DNA from: Buddleja alternifolia
Lineage: Eukaryota > Streptophyta > Magnoliopsida > Lamiales > Scrophulariaceae
Length of the DNA stretch: 64,000 nucleotides
Assembly (NCBI GenBank): GCA_019426215.1
Contig: CM033403.1
Coordinates: 3,301,001 to 3,365,000 of the forward strand
Direction: 5' to 3'
Under the pieces are notes generated by a model. It did no database searches. It worked only from the letters and a program-made list of their open reading frames with translations, and was not told the origin of the DNA. The position numbers and the translations under genes were made by a program. Shown here piece by piece: positions 1 to 11,707 of this stretch. How positions within the stretch are numbered: the stretch's first letter is position 1; every line of letters starts with the position of its first letter.

Positions 1-2
1 GT

Positions 3-405
3 AAAGCGGTTAGTGAGGTTAAAACCATGGAATCAAGTGAAGAAAAGGAAATGACTTTATTGGTCAAGAAATTCAAAAAATTTCTAAGATATGAAAAGAG
101 AAATCCTATCGGACAAACGTCATTTCAGACTCCTCTCCCTGCTCCAGCGCCTCAGTATCAAGTGCCAGTGTACTCTGTACCTCAACCAGTAGAGCCAGTT
201 CCATACCAAGCGCCTCCGTCCCCTACTCAAAATCTCTCAGCGCCAGTAGTCTCAAAGCGATTATCCACTGAACAGAAAATGAAAACTAATTTGTGTTATA
301 ATTGCAGAAAACCAGGGCACTACCAGGTGAATTGCCCTTATCCAAATGTGTCAAAGCCCTCAAGGCAAGACTATGCGGATAGAAACCAATTCAGGAGCAA
401 CCTTC
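3..405 (+). pseudogene. copia A gag, middle part with zinc knuckle
   Basis: This frame is open from the window edge and carries the nucleocapsid part of gag. It has a basic stretch, then a Pro/Gln/Tyr-rich linker, then a CX2CX4HX4C zinc knuckle (CYNCRKPGHYQVNC, 294-335). The knuckle binds retroelement RNA during particle assembly in the cytoplasm. An ATG at 27 is internal, because the relatives start with MAFxK far upstream. The frame breaks at 405 where Athila-1 is inserted and continues at 7509. Alignment to copy C (52671-53903) shows the same order of segments. Confidence 0.85.
401..405 (+). repeat. Athila-1 target site duplication, left
   Basis: CCTTC directly precedes the LTR start and is repeated at 7504-7508 after the second LTR. 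Removing the insert plus one copy restores continuity with the related gag in copy C. Confidence 0.9.
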
Positions 406-1756
406 TGTTAACCGTCCGTAACAACACGGAATCGAACAAATAATATAGTGAAAGTAAGATCGTCTCCACAGGGAAGGTTATCAAGTACCAAACAAAGTTT
501 ATCTTATTATTTAGACTATCGATTATCAAAGATTTGAGATTTTAACTAATTAAAAGCAGAAATTTAACAAGAAAATGATTTAATTGTAAATAACTAAAAC
601 AGATATGATTAAAACGAATAATCAATTAACGAAAGGCCTAGGGATTAAGATTTCATCAAGGTATTTCTATGGATTATTGACTTTTAATGGATTATCATTC
701 TTGTTTAAATTAAAGACCCAATTTCCTTAAATACACGAATACTCTCCCGAGATCTTCATGAGTACCCACCTAAATTAATTAACGTCACTCCCATGATCAA
801 AAACTAATTTAGATGAATCCATTAAGTTCTATGAATATTGTTTAACTAGTCTCATGCAAAATTACCAATATCCCTATTAAGCAATTTACACATGTCTATT
901 AAATCCGAACCAATAAACTAATTCACCTCCCGGTACTTCTTAATTTATCTTAAATCATGCAATTGGTGATCAATCAATTACAAGCATTAAACACTCATTA
1001 ATAGATAAACCAAACAAGAAATCACATCCATCAATCATCAATAATCCAAATCAATACACAAGACTACATCTTAAACCCTAGAAAATAATTTAGCTATACA
1101 TAATTAAAGAAAAACAAGAAATAAATTGCATAAACATAAAGTTACTCATGTTCAACAATGGAGGATTGGAAGAATACAACTTGAAAAGATGAAGCTTTTC
1201 TCCAAGAACTCCTCTCCAAGAACTCTTCAAGATCTCCTTTCTCTCTCTAGAAGTCTTCTCCAAGATCTACTTTTTTCAAGAATGAATTAATGAATTCTCA
1301 TCTTCCACCTCACTTTAGCCTATATAAATGTTTTTGCCACTTTATTTAACTAAAAAGGAGTCTTAGATACATAAATTATGTTCATCCAAGTCATAAAATC
1401 GGCCCACAAAAAATATAAATATCCGCAGCTGCACAGCTGTGCAGAATATCTGCACAGTTGTGCAGTTGCCTGTGCAAAAATTTTCCTCTTCATTTTTCTT
1501 TAACGAAACATTCTCGTTTGGCCTTTCTAATGCATTTCTTCACATCTTCTGGGATAGCCTTCATTATTCTTGTAATAAATACTCCTTCAACTCATCAAAA
1601 TCATCGCTTTTATGCCTACAAAAGCATTGAAACGACTTAGAAATCAAAATACATAAATTAGGCTAAAAATAAAGGAAAAGACTAACAACAAGGCATAAAA
1701 TAAAGATAAATGTGAGGTAAATCATAATGAAAATATGTAAAATATGAGACCTAACA
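406..1756 (-). repeat. Athila-1 3' LTR
   Basis: Begins TGTTAACCGTCCG and ends GAGACCTAACA on the plus strand. It is nearly identical to 6154-7503. Because the coding strand is minus, this left copy is the 3' LTR. It contains the 16-bp perfect palindrome CTGCACAGCTGTGCAG at 1429-1444. Confidence 0.93.
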
Positions 1757-1772
1757 AACACCCCACACTTAA
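1757..1772 (-). promoter_or_regulatory. Athila-1 polypurine tract
   Basis: Read on the minus strand this is AAGTGTGGGGTGTT directly before the 3' LTR, the expected place for the plus-strand primer. Three further copies of the core lie at 2768-2779, 2857-2868 and 2919-2930. Confidence 0.7.
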
Positions 1773-3512
1773 ACAAAACAAAAACAAAAATAAAGATAAC
1801 ACCACTTTCGTAGGGAACACGATTGCACTTAGCATGTGCAACAAGCCTTTAAACCCCTAGGTTACCCCTAGTGGACGAGTTTTGTCTCGTGAGGGTTTGC
1901 AGAGAATATACGCACAAAATTCATGACAATCGTCTATCTGTCTCACCGTGCATCAAATCAGCAACTAGTCACAACATTTATGACTCCTCACAATCATCAC
2001 ACATAAACCAATAAACACATAGAATCATTATTTTTTCACATATGAATATCTTTACTCTCAAGTCATCACACTAATCCCAAACAAGTTCAATTTCATATAC
2101 ATCCATTCGTGCTTGATTTATGAATTCTAGTAAGGGAACATCTCAGTTATTTCAAGCAAGAACACAACATCTATCATATTTCATCCTCGTTCACTTTTCT
2201 TCATTCAAAATTTATCAACCCGTGCAATGTCTCGCTAATCAAGCTTTCTATGTCACCCTTGTAACGAGTTTTGGGCCAATGACTCTCAAACCAGTCGGTT
2301 TTAAGGCACTAGGTGTCAAGACACCCCAACGGACTTAATCACTCAAGTGACAAAGGCTAGAAACGAAACTGGGTGATTTTAGCTTTCATTAACTACTGAA
2401 TCAACTTTCTTTCCTTATTTTCTTCATCGATTTTTTTTTCTTTTTTTTTCTTTTTTTTCATTTTCTCGACTTTCCTCCAATATCACCATGTATCAAAAAA
2501 AATATGTAATTGCTTTTATCTCCCCGATCAATCCCTTTTACTAGAACTCGTGTGTAGTGTGTAAAGATGCATAGAAATTTTACAAATTTCAGGCTCAGCG
2601 ATCAAACTCAATAAAAAGAGTATCCATGTACAGAAATCAAATTCATATGTTTATCTAGTCAAGAGCTCAAATATGGGAACACAAATATTGTGAACAAATT
2701 AACCAATTTTTAGCAACAGCTCAACAAAATTTGACGTATGCCCAATCGTTTCACCAATTTTCCACATTACCCCACACTTGGGCAATTCAATACACGCAAT
2801 ACTCAACAAAAAAAAAAATGTAATATGTCCGATCCTTTCACCAATTTAACAACAAACACCCCACACTTGAGCAATTCAATATACGCAATCACAACCTCAC
2901 AACATGCAATCAATCAAACACCCCACACTTAAAATCACACATTGTCCTCAATGTACTTAATTGAAACCGATATGCATGGACAAAAGCATAATGAAATTAT
3001 AAGAATAGTGAAAGAAATACTCCCCTATGAATGTGAGTTATGGCCCGGGAGTTGGTAGTGTGCGTAGTGATCGGTGGTAGTCACTGGAAGAATGAGCTGA
3101 AATTGGTTGAGTGGGTAGAATGATTTTTGGGATTTTGACCCCACTTTTCAATTTTTTTTTGTATTTTTTTTTCAAAAAAAAAAAAAATATTTTTTTTTGA
3201 GGGTGCAAAAGTGCGAAAATTTTACACAACTGTGCTGAAAAATTGCACAACTGTGCACCTAAAAATTCTTCTAAGTGCGAAAATTGTGCACAGTGGTGCG
3301 AAAATTGGCACAATTGTGCATCTGATTTACATTGTATAATGCCTCATGCACATCGTTTTTCATGCTATTGACCTGCAATAAGAATACCTTTCATTAATAA
3401 AGCATTTGAGCACCGAAAAATAAAAATGAAATAAAATAAAATAAAACCTTCAAACATAAAATATTGAAAACAAAATAAGAAGAAAACGACAATGACAAAA
3501 ATAACGAAAACT
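1773..3512 (-). other. Athila-1 3' internal non-coding region
   Basis: About 1.7 kb without a credible gene. Short open frames here are incidental. It holds hairpin-forming blocks conserved in Athila-2 and Athila-3 (1823-1841, 1875-1890, 2312-2325, 2939-2954), repeated polypurine-like motifs, a T-rich low-complexity tract near 2430-2460, and a cluster of GTGCACA-type motifs at 3220-3320. Confidence 0.75.
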
Positions 3513-3559
3513 CTTGGGTTGCCTCCCAAGAAGCGCTTGTTTAAAGTCATTAGCTCGAC
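3513..3559 (-). pseudogene. Athila-1 remnant of pol C-terminus (ALLGRQP box)
   Basis: A 47-bp block, nearly identical to 58685-58731 of Athila-2, encodes ALLGRQP in the same frame as the upstream gag-protease frame. A TAA at 3570-3572 separates the two. From memory, a similar peptide ends the polyprotein of Athila/Tat-type elements. Its position just after protease marks the right edge of the loss of RT, RNase H and integrase. Confidence 0.6.
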
Positions 3560-3569
3560 TTAGACAAAA

Positions 3570-6005
3570 TTATTGTTGAGTTTTGGCGAGGGAAATTGCT
3601 TTCCCTTGAGGAATATCATCGCCTGAAAAATACAAAGCACGATTAATTCTTTTCATATCAGATATATTCCAACCTATTCCATCTTTCTTCCATTCCAAAT
3701 CACTTAACCATCGGTCCAGTTCAGGTGTACATAGAGTAGAATGTACGATAACAGATAAAAATTCATTATTGCCAAGAAGAGCGTACCTGAGATATGGAGG
3801 AAGAGATTTAATTTTTACCTTAGGTCTAGAAGATATTTCGCGATACGACTCTAATGGATCTCTTTTACCTTGAGCAATTTCTTCTTTGATGGCCTCTTCA
3901 ATCACATCCACTGAATAACATTTTTCTTCAAAAGGCGGAGATTTCATCACTTTATTTAAGTCGAACTCCACCTTCTCCTCTCCAATGTTCAACGCTAGCT
4001 TGCCAGCACGCACATCAATGACGGTTCCCGCAGTTGCGAGAAACGGTCTTCCAAGGATGATTGGTGTTTTCAAATTTTCATCCATCTCAAGCACCACGAA
4101 GTCACATGGGATGTAGAACTTGTCCACTTTCACGAAAACGTCTTCTAATATTCCCATAGGGCGTTTTATGCTCCCATCCGCCAATTGAAGTGACATCTTT
4201 GTGTTTTTAAGCTTTTGAAAGCCTAATTTCCTGCAAATTGAATAAGGCATTAGACTAACACTAGCTCCTAAATCACAAAGTGCTTTATCAAAGTGGAATT
4301 TTTCAATAGTGCAAGGAATTGAAAAACTCCCTGGATCCTTTAGCTTTGGAGGAATGTTTCGTTGGATTATGGCACTGCATTCTTCATTCAAGGAGATTGT
4401 TTCCACGTCTTCTAATTTCTTTCTATTGCTCAAAAGCTCTTTGAGAAACTTCTCACAAATAGGCATCTGAGCCCGAGAATCTGTATACGGAATATTGTGG
4501 TTCAACAGCCTAAGTGTTCGAAGAAATTTCTCTTGCTGCTTGTCCAACCTCTTGTGTTGCAACCTTTAGGGAAATGGAATTGGAGGAACATATGGTTTCA
4601 CATATGGCTTCGGGATAACCTTTTCTGGCTCAACCTTGTCTGAAGTTTCAAAGATTGAATTATCTTTCATCACAAATTCATCTCTGTGTACAGCATGTGG
4701 CTCAAATTCTTCAATTATATTTTCGTTTATCAGAGTCACTGCATTACACTGTCCTATCGGATTCTCCTCTGTTTGGCTAGGCAGTGTACCCTTTGACCTC
4801 GAATTCATAGAACTTACCAATTGTCCAACTTGTAATTCCAGATTCTTCGTTACTCCCACTACTAGATCAATTTTTGCTTCCAGATTCTCAAACCGTTTTG
4901 CTGTTCCATTAGCGAGCTTTTCAATGGCTAATTCCCAAGCTTGTGGTTCTCGAGGTGGTGGTCCTTGCTGACTTGGTTGTTGAAAATTCTGAGGACCATG
5001 TTGTTGAAACCCTGGAGGAAATTGTTGTCTAGGAGGATTTGCTTGAGCTCCTTGGTTCCCTTGGCCTCCCCAAGAAAAGTTCGGGTGATTTCGCCAACCC
5101 GAATTGTAGGTGTTCGAAAATGGATTTCCTTGCTGTTTATTCTGATTGGATAGGTAATTAGCTTGCTCAATGAGTGGGCAATCAGTAGCCATGTGAGGTG
5201 CTCCACAAATATCACAAGCTAAAGTAGGTTGAGATACTGCACTAACATTTCCCTTGAGTCCCTCAATGTGCTTGACAAGTGCTTCAATGTTAGCATTGAG
5301 CAATGTAATGCTATCTACATTGTGGATGCGTGGTGTTTTCTTTGTAGCCCGACTATCACTTGCCCACTGATAACTGTTGGATGCCATTTCGTCCATAAGA
5401 GCCAATGCATCATCCGAATTCTTTGCCATAAAACTCCCTTATGCAGCTGCATCGATATTCATCCGAATACTATGTGACAAACCATTGTAGAAAGTCTGCA
5501 CAAGCATCCAACTAGGAATACCGTGATGTGGGCATTTTCTGAGTAATTCTTTGTACCTTTCCCATGCTTGGTAGAGGGTTTCACTATCAATTTGCATGAA
5601 TCCTGTGATTGCATTCCTTAACTGGGCAGTCTTGGCTGGGGGAAAATACTTCGTCAGAAACGCAGTCGACAAATCAGCCCAAGTGGTGAACTTATTTGCC
5701 GGCTGGTTTTTCAGCCACTCCTTAGCTCTTTTAGACAGGGAGAATGGGAAGAGTCGCAGTCTTATGGCATCTTCAGTAACGCCATTCATCTTGAAAGTAC
5801 TGCAGATTTCCAAAATATTCCCCAGATGGGAATGAGGATCCTCCCTCTCAATATCTCCCTCAAATGCAGTGTGTTGGCGCATTTGAATAATAGTCGGCTT
5901 CAACTCAAAGGTATTGGCCTGAACACTTGGTACCGCTATGCTGGAGGTTAAATTCTGATATGTTGGTGTAGTATAATCTCGGAGAGTTCTCTGCTCCTCA
6001 GCCAT
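3570..6005 (-). pseudogene. Athila-type gag-protease polyprotein, two in-frame stops
   Basis: One minus-strand frame starts at the ATG at 6005 and runs to the TAA at 3570-3572, broken by TAA at 5439-5441 and 4566-4568. The first 188 codons are a retrotransposon gag domain of Athila type, with a NGVTEDAIRLRLFPFSL-like segment followed by an AKEWL motif. The middle part has a zinc-knuckle-like CX2CX3HX4C (CDICGAPHMATDC) and a Gln/Pro/Asn-rich linker. The last 330 codons contain a retropepsin-like core (ALCDLGASVSLMP, then IILGRPFL). The second stop sits where Athila relatives have Gln, so CAA to TAA is likely. The product would form particles and process gag. No polymerase or integrase follows. 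Confidence 0.85.
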
Positions 6006-6132
6006 TCTGAAACAACAATATCAAGTATCAAAGTTCAAACAAATAAAAATCCAAAACAAAAATAAATAAATAAAGAAAAATGTCTAAACTAATAAGAATT
6101 AACTTTTTATTGATATTGACTATTTGTTGCCT

Positions 6133-6150
6133 TCCCCGGCATCAGCGCCA
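6133..6150 (-). promoter_or_regulatory. Athila-1 primer binding site, tRNA-Asp type
   Basis: On the plus strand TCCCCGGCATCAGCGCCA matches the 3' end of plant tRNA-Asp at 16 of 18 positions (tRNA sequence from memory). It lies 3 bp from the 5' LTR on the internal side, as expected. Athila elements commonly use tRNA-Asp. Confidence 0.8.
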
Positions 6151-6153
6151 ATT

Positions 6154-7503
6154 TGTTAACCGTCCGTAACAACACGGAATCGAACAAATAATATAGTGAA
6201 AGTAAGATCGTCTCCACAGGGAAGGTTATCAAGTACCAAACAAAGTTTATCTTATTATTTAGACTATCGATTATCAAAGATTTGAGATTTTAACTAATTA
6301 AAAGCAGAAATTTAACAAGAAAATGATTTAATTGTAAATAACTAAAACAGATATGATTAAAACGAATAATCAATTAACGAAAGGCCTAGGGATTAAGATT
6401 TCATCAAGGTATTTCTATGGATTATTGACTTTTAATGGATTATCATTCTTGTTTAAATTAAAGACCCAATTTCCTTAAATACACGAATACTCTCCCGAGA
6501 TCTTCATGAGTACCCACCTAAATTAATTAACGTCACTCCCATGATAAAAAACTAATTTAGATGAATCCATTAAGTTCTATGAATATTGTTTAACTAGTCT
6601 CATGCAAAATTACCAATATCCCTTTTAAGCAATTTACACATGTCTATTAAATCCGAACCAATAAACTAATTCACCTCCCGGTACTTCTTAATTTATCTTA
6701 AATCATGCAATTGGTGATCAATCAATTACAAGCATTAAACACTCATGAATAGATAACCAAACAAGAAATCACATCCATCAATCATCAATAATCCAAATCA
6801 ATACACAAGACTACATCTTAAACCCTAGAAAATAATTTAGCTATACATAATTAAAGAAAAACAAGAAATAAATTGCATAAACATAAAGTTACTCATGTTC
6901 AACAATGGAGGATTGGAAGAATACAACTTGAAAAGATGAAGTTTTTCTCCAAGAACTCCTCTCCAAGAACTCTTCAAGATCTCCTTTCTCTCTTTAGAAG
7001 TCTTCTCCAAGATCTACTTTTTTCAAGAATGAATTAATGAATTCTCATCTTCCACCTCACTCTAGCCTATATAAATGTTTTTGCCACTTTATTTAACTAA
7101 AAAGGAGTCTTAGATACATAAATTATGCCCATCCAAGTCATAAAATCAGCCCACAAAAAATATAAAAATCCGCAGTTGCACAGCTGTGCAGAATATCTGC
7201 ATAGTTGTGCAGTTGCCTGTGCAGAAATTTTCCTCTTCATTTTTCTTCAACGAAACATTCTCGTTTGGCCTTTCTAATGCATTTCTTCACATCCTCTTGG
7301 ATAGCCTTCATTATTCTTGTAATAAATACTCCTTCAACTCATCAAAATCATCGCTTTTATGCCTACAAAAGCATTGAAACGACTTAGAAATCAAAATACA
7401 TAAATTAGGCTAAAAATAAAGGAAAAGACTAACAACAAGGCATAAAATAAAGATAAATGTGAGGTAAATCATAATGAAAATATGTAAAATATGAGACCTA
7501 ACA
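6154..7503 (-). repeat. Athila-1 5' LTR
   Basis: Near-identical partner of 406-1756 with the same TGTTAACC...CCTAACA ends. It differs by about 15-20 substitutions and one single-base indel. Confidence 0.93.
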
Positions 7504-8599
7504 CCTTCGCCAACAGGGATTGCTAGCGGAATCTGAACCATTCTTCGCACCTGAAGAGGATTTGGAATCATCAGATGAAAGCAGTGATGATGAGCCTACA
7601 AGTGACTCAGCGTTGATTTGTCTTATGGCAAGAGATGATGAAGCGTCTGACGATTCGCTACCAGAGGTAACCAATGAATTATCAATTCCTCTTTCTTATG
7701 ATGAATTACTTGACAAAGTCAAAGAATACTACAATGAATGTCAAGAAGCTACCAAAATATATCAAAATGATCTCGATATTATCTCATCACCCACAAGAGA
7801 TAAAGTGACACTCAGAGCAGAGTTGCGAGTTCAACAACAGTGCATTGAGAAGAACGAATCACTTGAGAGTGAAATTATTCAATTAAAAAATGATCTTGAT
7901 ATAATAGTCAAAAGAGAAGCTGATCTGATCGCTAGACTTGCCAAATCAGAGCAGCTCGTCTCATCATTATCAAAAGCTTCTAGAAACTTGGACAATGTGA
8001 CTGAGGTAACTAGATTATTTGGTGAAAAGACCGGTTTAGGATGCAATAAATTCGGTAAACAACCAAATAAATCTAATGTTACGACAAACAACAAAGGAAA
8101 GGGTGTTCACTTTGTTAAAGAAAGTTCACAAAGTCAAACGCTGAATGAACCAAGCGACAACGGTACGAGGCCAAATGAGAAAGCCAAAGCTGACTCAGGC
8201 AAGGGAAAGACAAAGGCAAATGATTCACAAAGAAAGATTCATCCAAACGCTCAAAAGGCTAAGGAAAAACCTAACCACTGAGAATCAAGCGCTAAGCGTC
8301 AAGCACCAAAAGTGCAACCCAAGCTAGTGCCAAGGAAATTCCAGCGTCAATATCCGAGACGGTCAAGGTCATATTCTCGATACTATGATGATTATGACTA
8401 TGACTATGATTATGACTACTATTATAATCGAGGATATTATTACACACCCAAAAAGCACACACAACACGATGTGAAACCCAAAAAGGCCAGTATTCCCACA
8501 ATGAAGACTAGGCAAATATGGGTTCCTAAAGTTTTAATTCGAACCAAAGTTACTAACATTGAAGGACCCAAGAAAACATGGGTACCTAAGAAGAATTAG
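7504..8599 (+). pseudogene. copia A gag, C-terminal part
   Basis: Continues the gag frame after Athila-1. The first part is acidic and Ser-rich, then an Ile/Leu/Glu/Lys-rich stretch of about 100 residues is likely coiled coil. A Lys/Asn-rich region follows, then a Tyr/Asp tract near 8383-8420 (YYDDYDYDYDYD), ending VPKKN with TAG at 8597-8599. A TGA at 8279-8281 replaces a Cys codon kept in copy C. The terminal TAG occurs at the same place in copies B and C, so it is probably the natural end of gag, not a lesion. Confidence 0.82.
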
Positions 8600-8610
8600 A
8601 ACTATCCTTA

Positions 8611-9963
8611 ATGCAGATAGCTAGAGCCGACACCGATACTTCAGTTTGGTATTTCGATAGCGGGTCATCCAGACACATGACTGGATCAAAAGATCTCTTA
8701 GTCAACTATCGAGCTACCAATGGTCCTCAAGTTATATTCGATGATAACTCCAAAGGTAAAACCAAAGGTATAGGTATCATGCATAGGGGGAACATCATGA
8801 TCAGTGATGTATATTATGTTGAGGGTCTTAAGCATAATTTGTTAAGCATTAGTCAATTTTGTGATAAAGGCTTTGATGTTAAATTCTCAAGCGACTTCTG
8901 CTATGTCAACGACGCTAAGACTAAGTCTACTAAATTAAGAGGAAAAAGAACAAACAATGTGTATTTAGTGGATTGGGATTCTACTTTTGATAACAACCCC
9001 ACATGCTTTGTTGCTAAAAGTCAAAATGAATTGGGTTGGTTATGGCATAGAAAAATGAATCATCTCAATTTTAAGGCAATCTCTCAGTTAATATCGCTAA
9101 ATCTTGTAGAGGGATTACCTAAAGGTTCCTTTCAAAAGAATCGCTTATGTGATGCATGTCAAATGGGTAAACAAGTTAAGTCATCTTTCAAAAAGAAACC
9201 ATGTCTATCTACTTCTAGAGTTCTTGAACTATTGCATTTAGATTTGTTTGGACCTATTCAAATCATGAGTGTTAGTGGCAAAAAGTACTCGCTAGTAATA
9301 GTTGATGATTTCTCTCGCTATACATGGGTAGAATTTCTAGCGACCAAAGATGAAACTAGTGTCAAGCTCACAGCGCTAATCCGTCAACTGCAAAATTCAA
9401 AAGACCTAACGGTGACGAGAATTAGAAGCGACAGAGGAACTGAATTTACTAACCAATTTGTTGAGAAGTTTTGTACAGATTTTGGAATACTCCATGAGTA
9501 TTCTGCTCCTAGAACACCTCAACAAAATGGAGTTGCTGAGCGACGGAACAGAACGCTTAAAGAAGCCGCTAGGACGATGCTAGCAGAATCCAAGCTGCCT
9601 CAAAGGTTTTGGGCCGAAGCCATCAACACCGCTTGCTACACTCAGAACCGGTGTATGATCAACAAGCAACATGAGAAGACTCCATATGAGTTGTGGAAGG
9701 GACGTAAGCCTAACGTTTTATATTTTCATGTTTTTGGTTCAAAATGTTTCATTCATAACAATGGATCCCAAAGCCTAAAGACATTTGATCCTAAAGCGGA
9801 TGAGGGAATCTTTCTAGGATATGCCAAAAATGGAAAGGGCTTTCGCATCCTAAATAAGATCAAATCAAAGGTTGAAGAATCCATTCATGTTGTGTTTGAT
9901 GATGCTAACCAAGAGCCGAGTAAGGTTGATCCTGATGATGTAGGAATTGAAGATCTTGCCTAA
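8611..9963 (+). pseudogene. copia A pol, protease and integrase part
   Basis: A 450-codon frame starts at ATGCAG, the position of the pol start in copy B. It has the aspartic protease motif DSGSS at residues 16-20, the integrase HHCC zinc finger (H146, H151, C180, C183), and the integrase core with D211, D274 and E310, giving DD35E spacing. It ends at TAA 9961-9963, where copy B has CAA. The product would cleave gag-pol and insert cDNA into the chromosome. All catalytic residues are present but the reading frame to RT is lost through this stop and a nearby frameshift. Confidence 0.88.
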
Positions 9964-10780
9964 CAAGCATCACAAATTAATCTTGAAGATGATAGTGACA
10001 AATGAGGATGATGAGATCTCTGTGCCTTTTCCTAAGGTTACTCGTGAGGTTACAAATTATGATGAAGTCAGAATCGCTAATGATCATGAAGAGAATGATC
10101 ATCAAGAGCAAATTGGAACTGTGAATGATGAAGCGACTGCGTAAGAGACAAATGAGAATCAAGCGATTGATAATCAAGAGTCTATCAACCCGTTCCAACC
10201 AGACCGAAAATGGCTTAGAGATCATCCACCAGATCTAGTGATTGGAGATATTGAAGCACCTGTTAGAACTAGGTCCACTACAATTAATGAGGCCATGTTC
10301 GCAAGCTTCCTATCTCAAATGGAACTAAAGAAAGTGGATGAAGCGCTTAGTGATTCAAGTTGGGTAGAAGCGATGCAAGAAGAGCTTAACCAATTTGAGA
10401 GAAGCAAGGTTTGGACGCTAGTACCAAGACCAACTCACCAAGGAGTCATTGGAACTAGATGGGTTTTTAGGAACAAAATGGATGAAGATGGCATTGTTAT
10501 AAGAAACAAAGCTAGATTAGTCGCTCAGGGTTATTGTCAAGAAGAAGGAATTGATTTTGATGAAACATATGCCCCAGTAGCCCGTCTTGAAGCGATTAGA
10601 ATGTTCCTAGCATTTTCCGCATTCAACAAGTTCACAGTATATCAAATGGACGTGGAGAGTGCATTCTTGAATGGTAAACTCCAAGAAGAAGTCTATGTGG
10701 AGCAACCTCCAGGATTCATCAACAACCATGGCAAAAGTATGGTCTACAAACTGGATAAGGCACTCTATGGCCTTAAATAA
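9964..10780 (+). pseudogene. copia A pol, integrase tail and N-terminal RT
   Basis: The frame shifts just after 9963 and continues with an acidic linker up to TAA 10142-10144 (Gln codon in copy B). The RT domain then runs from about 10238. Typical copia RT segments are visible: [28 protein letters not shown] and the first catalytic motif [16 protein letters not shown] 10778-10780 interrupts YGLKQAPR, again a CAA to TAA change. The enzyme would copy element RNA into DNA inside virus-like particles. Confidence 0.87.
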
Positions 10781-11707
10781 GCACCAAGAGCATGGTATGA
10801 CACTCTCTCTATCTTCCTTATAGGTAAAGGCTTTTCAAAAGGCAGCGTTGACACAACGTTATTTAAAATTACCCATAATGAAGATATTCTCTTAGTCCAA
10901 ATCTATGTTGATGATATTATATTTGGTTCTACTAATAAGCGATTGTGTGAGAAATTTTAGAAAATGATGCAAGAACAATTGGGAATGAGCCAAACGCTTA
11001 AGTTAGATAAAGATGAAAGTGGGAAGAAAATTGATATCACTAACTATAGGGGTATTATTGGATCACTTCTTTATCTTACCGCTAGTAGACCTGATATTAT
11101 GTTTTCGGTATGCATGTGTGCACGTTTTCAATCTGATCCTAGAGAATCACACTTAAGTGCTACCAAGAAAATTCTTAAGTACCTAAAAGGCACACAAAAT
11201 GTGGGCTTATGGTATCCACAGGATTCTCCTTTTGAACTAATTGGTTATTCAGACGCAGATTTTGCAGGATGCAAAATAGATAGAAAAAGTACTAGTGGTA
11301 CATGTCAATTTCTAGGTGATAGACTAGTTTCGTGGCATAGTAAGAAACAACAATCTATAGCAACTTCTACCGCTGAGGCAAAATATGTAGCTGCTGGAAG
11401 CTATTGTGCACAAATCCTTTGGATGAGGCAACAACTTAGAGATTATGGAACAATCCTAGGTCCTACCCCAATCCATTGTGATAACCAAAACGCTTTAGCT
11501 ATGACCCAAAATCCTGTCCTTCATTCTAGAACTAAACACATTGACATTAGATACCATTTCTTGCGTGACCAGGTTCAAAAGAAAGATATCTCCATGCATT
11601 TCATTGGAACTGACAAACAACTGGCAGATATCTTCACCAAAGCACTCAACGAACAACGCTTTCTCACTTTAAGAAGTGAATTAGGTATGATTGATTTAAA
11701 CGCTTAA
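10781..11707 (+). pseudogene. copia A pol, RT catalytic motif and RNase H
   Basis: Same frame as the preceding RT piece. It includes YVDDIIFG, the RT active site, at about 10906-10930, then TAG at 10958-10960. A 144-bp stretch present in copy B is missing between two ATGAGC hexamers. RNase H follows with the acidic residues in YSDADFAG, TAEAKY, HCDNQNA and QLADIFTK. It ends at TAA after GMIDLNA, the same end as copy B. RNase H degrades the RNA strand after first-strand synthesis. Confidence 0.88.

Larger units (their letters stand above)
406..7503 (-). mobile_element. Athila-1: gag-protease-only Ty3/gypsy element, complete with both LTRs
   Basis: Complete insertion with LTRs of about 1.35 kb, TG...CA ends, a 5-bp target duplication, a tRNA-Asp-type primer site and a 4.4 kb internal region. 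Coding sequence is on the minus strand and encodes gag plus a retropepsin-like domain of the Athila type. RT, RNase H and integrase are absent. The LTRs differ at roughly 15-20 positions by eye, so the insertion is fairly young. It must have relied on an autonomous relative for reverse transcription and integration. Confidence 0.92.

Noticed and set aside
1439..1640. Short open frames in the Athila-1 LTR (and again at 7186-7387)
   Set aside because: They lie in both LTR copies, overlap each other in two frames, and show no domain; they are LTR sequence by chance open.
7879..8094. Minus-strand open frame inside gag, also at 54113-54376
   Set aside because: Antisense shadow of the gag coiled-coil region; it follows gag conservation and has no features of its own.
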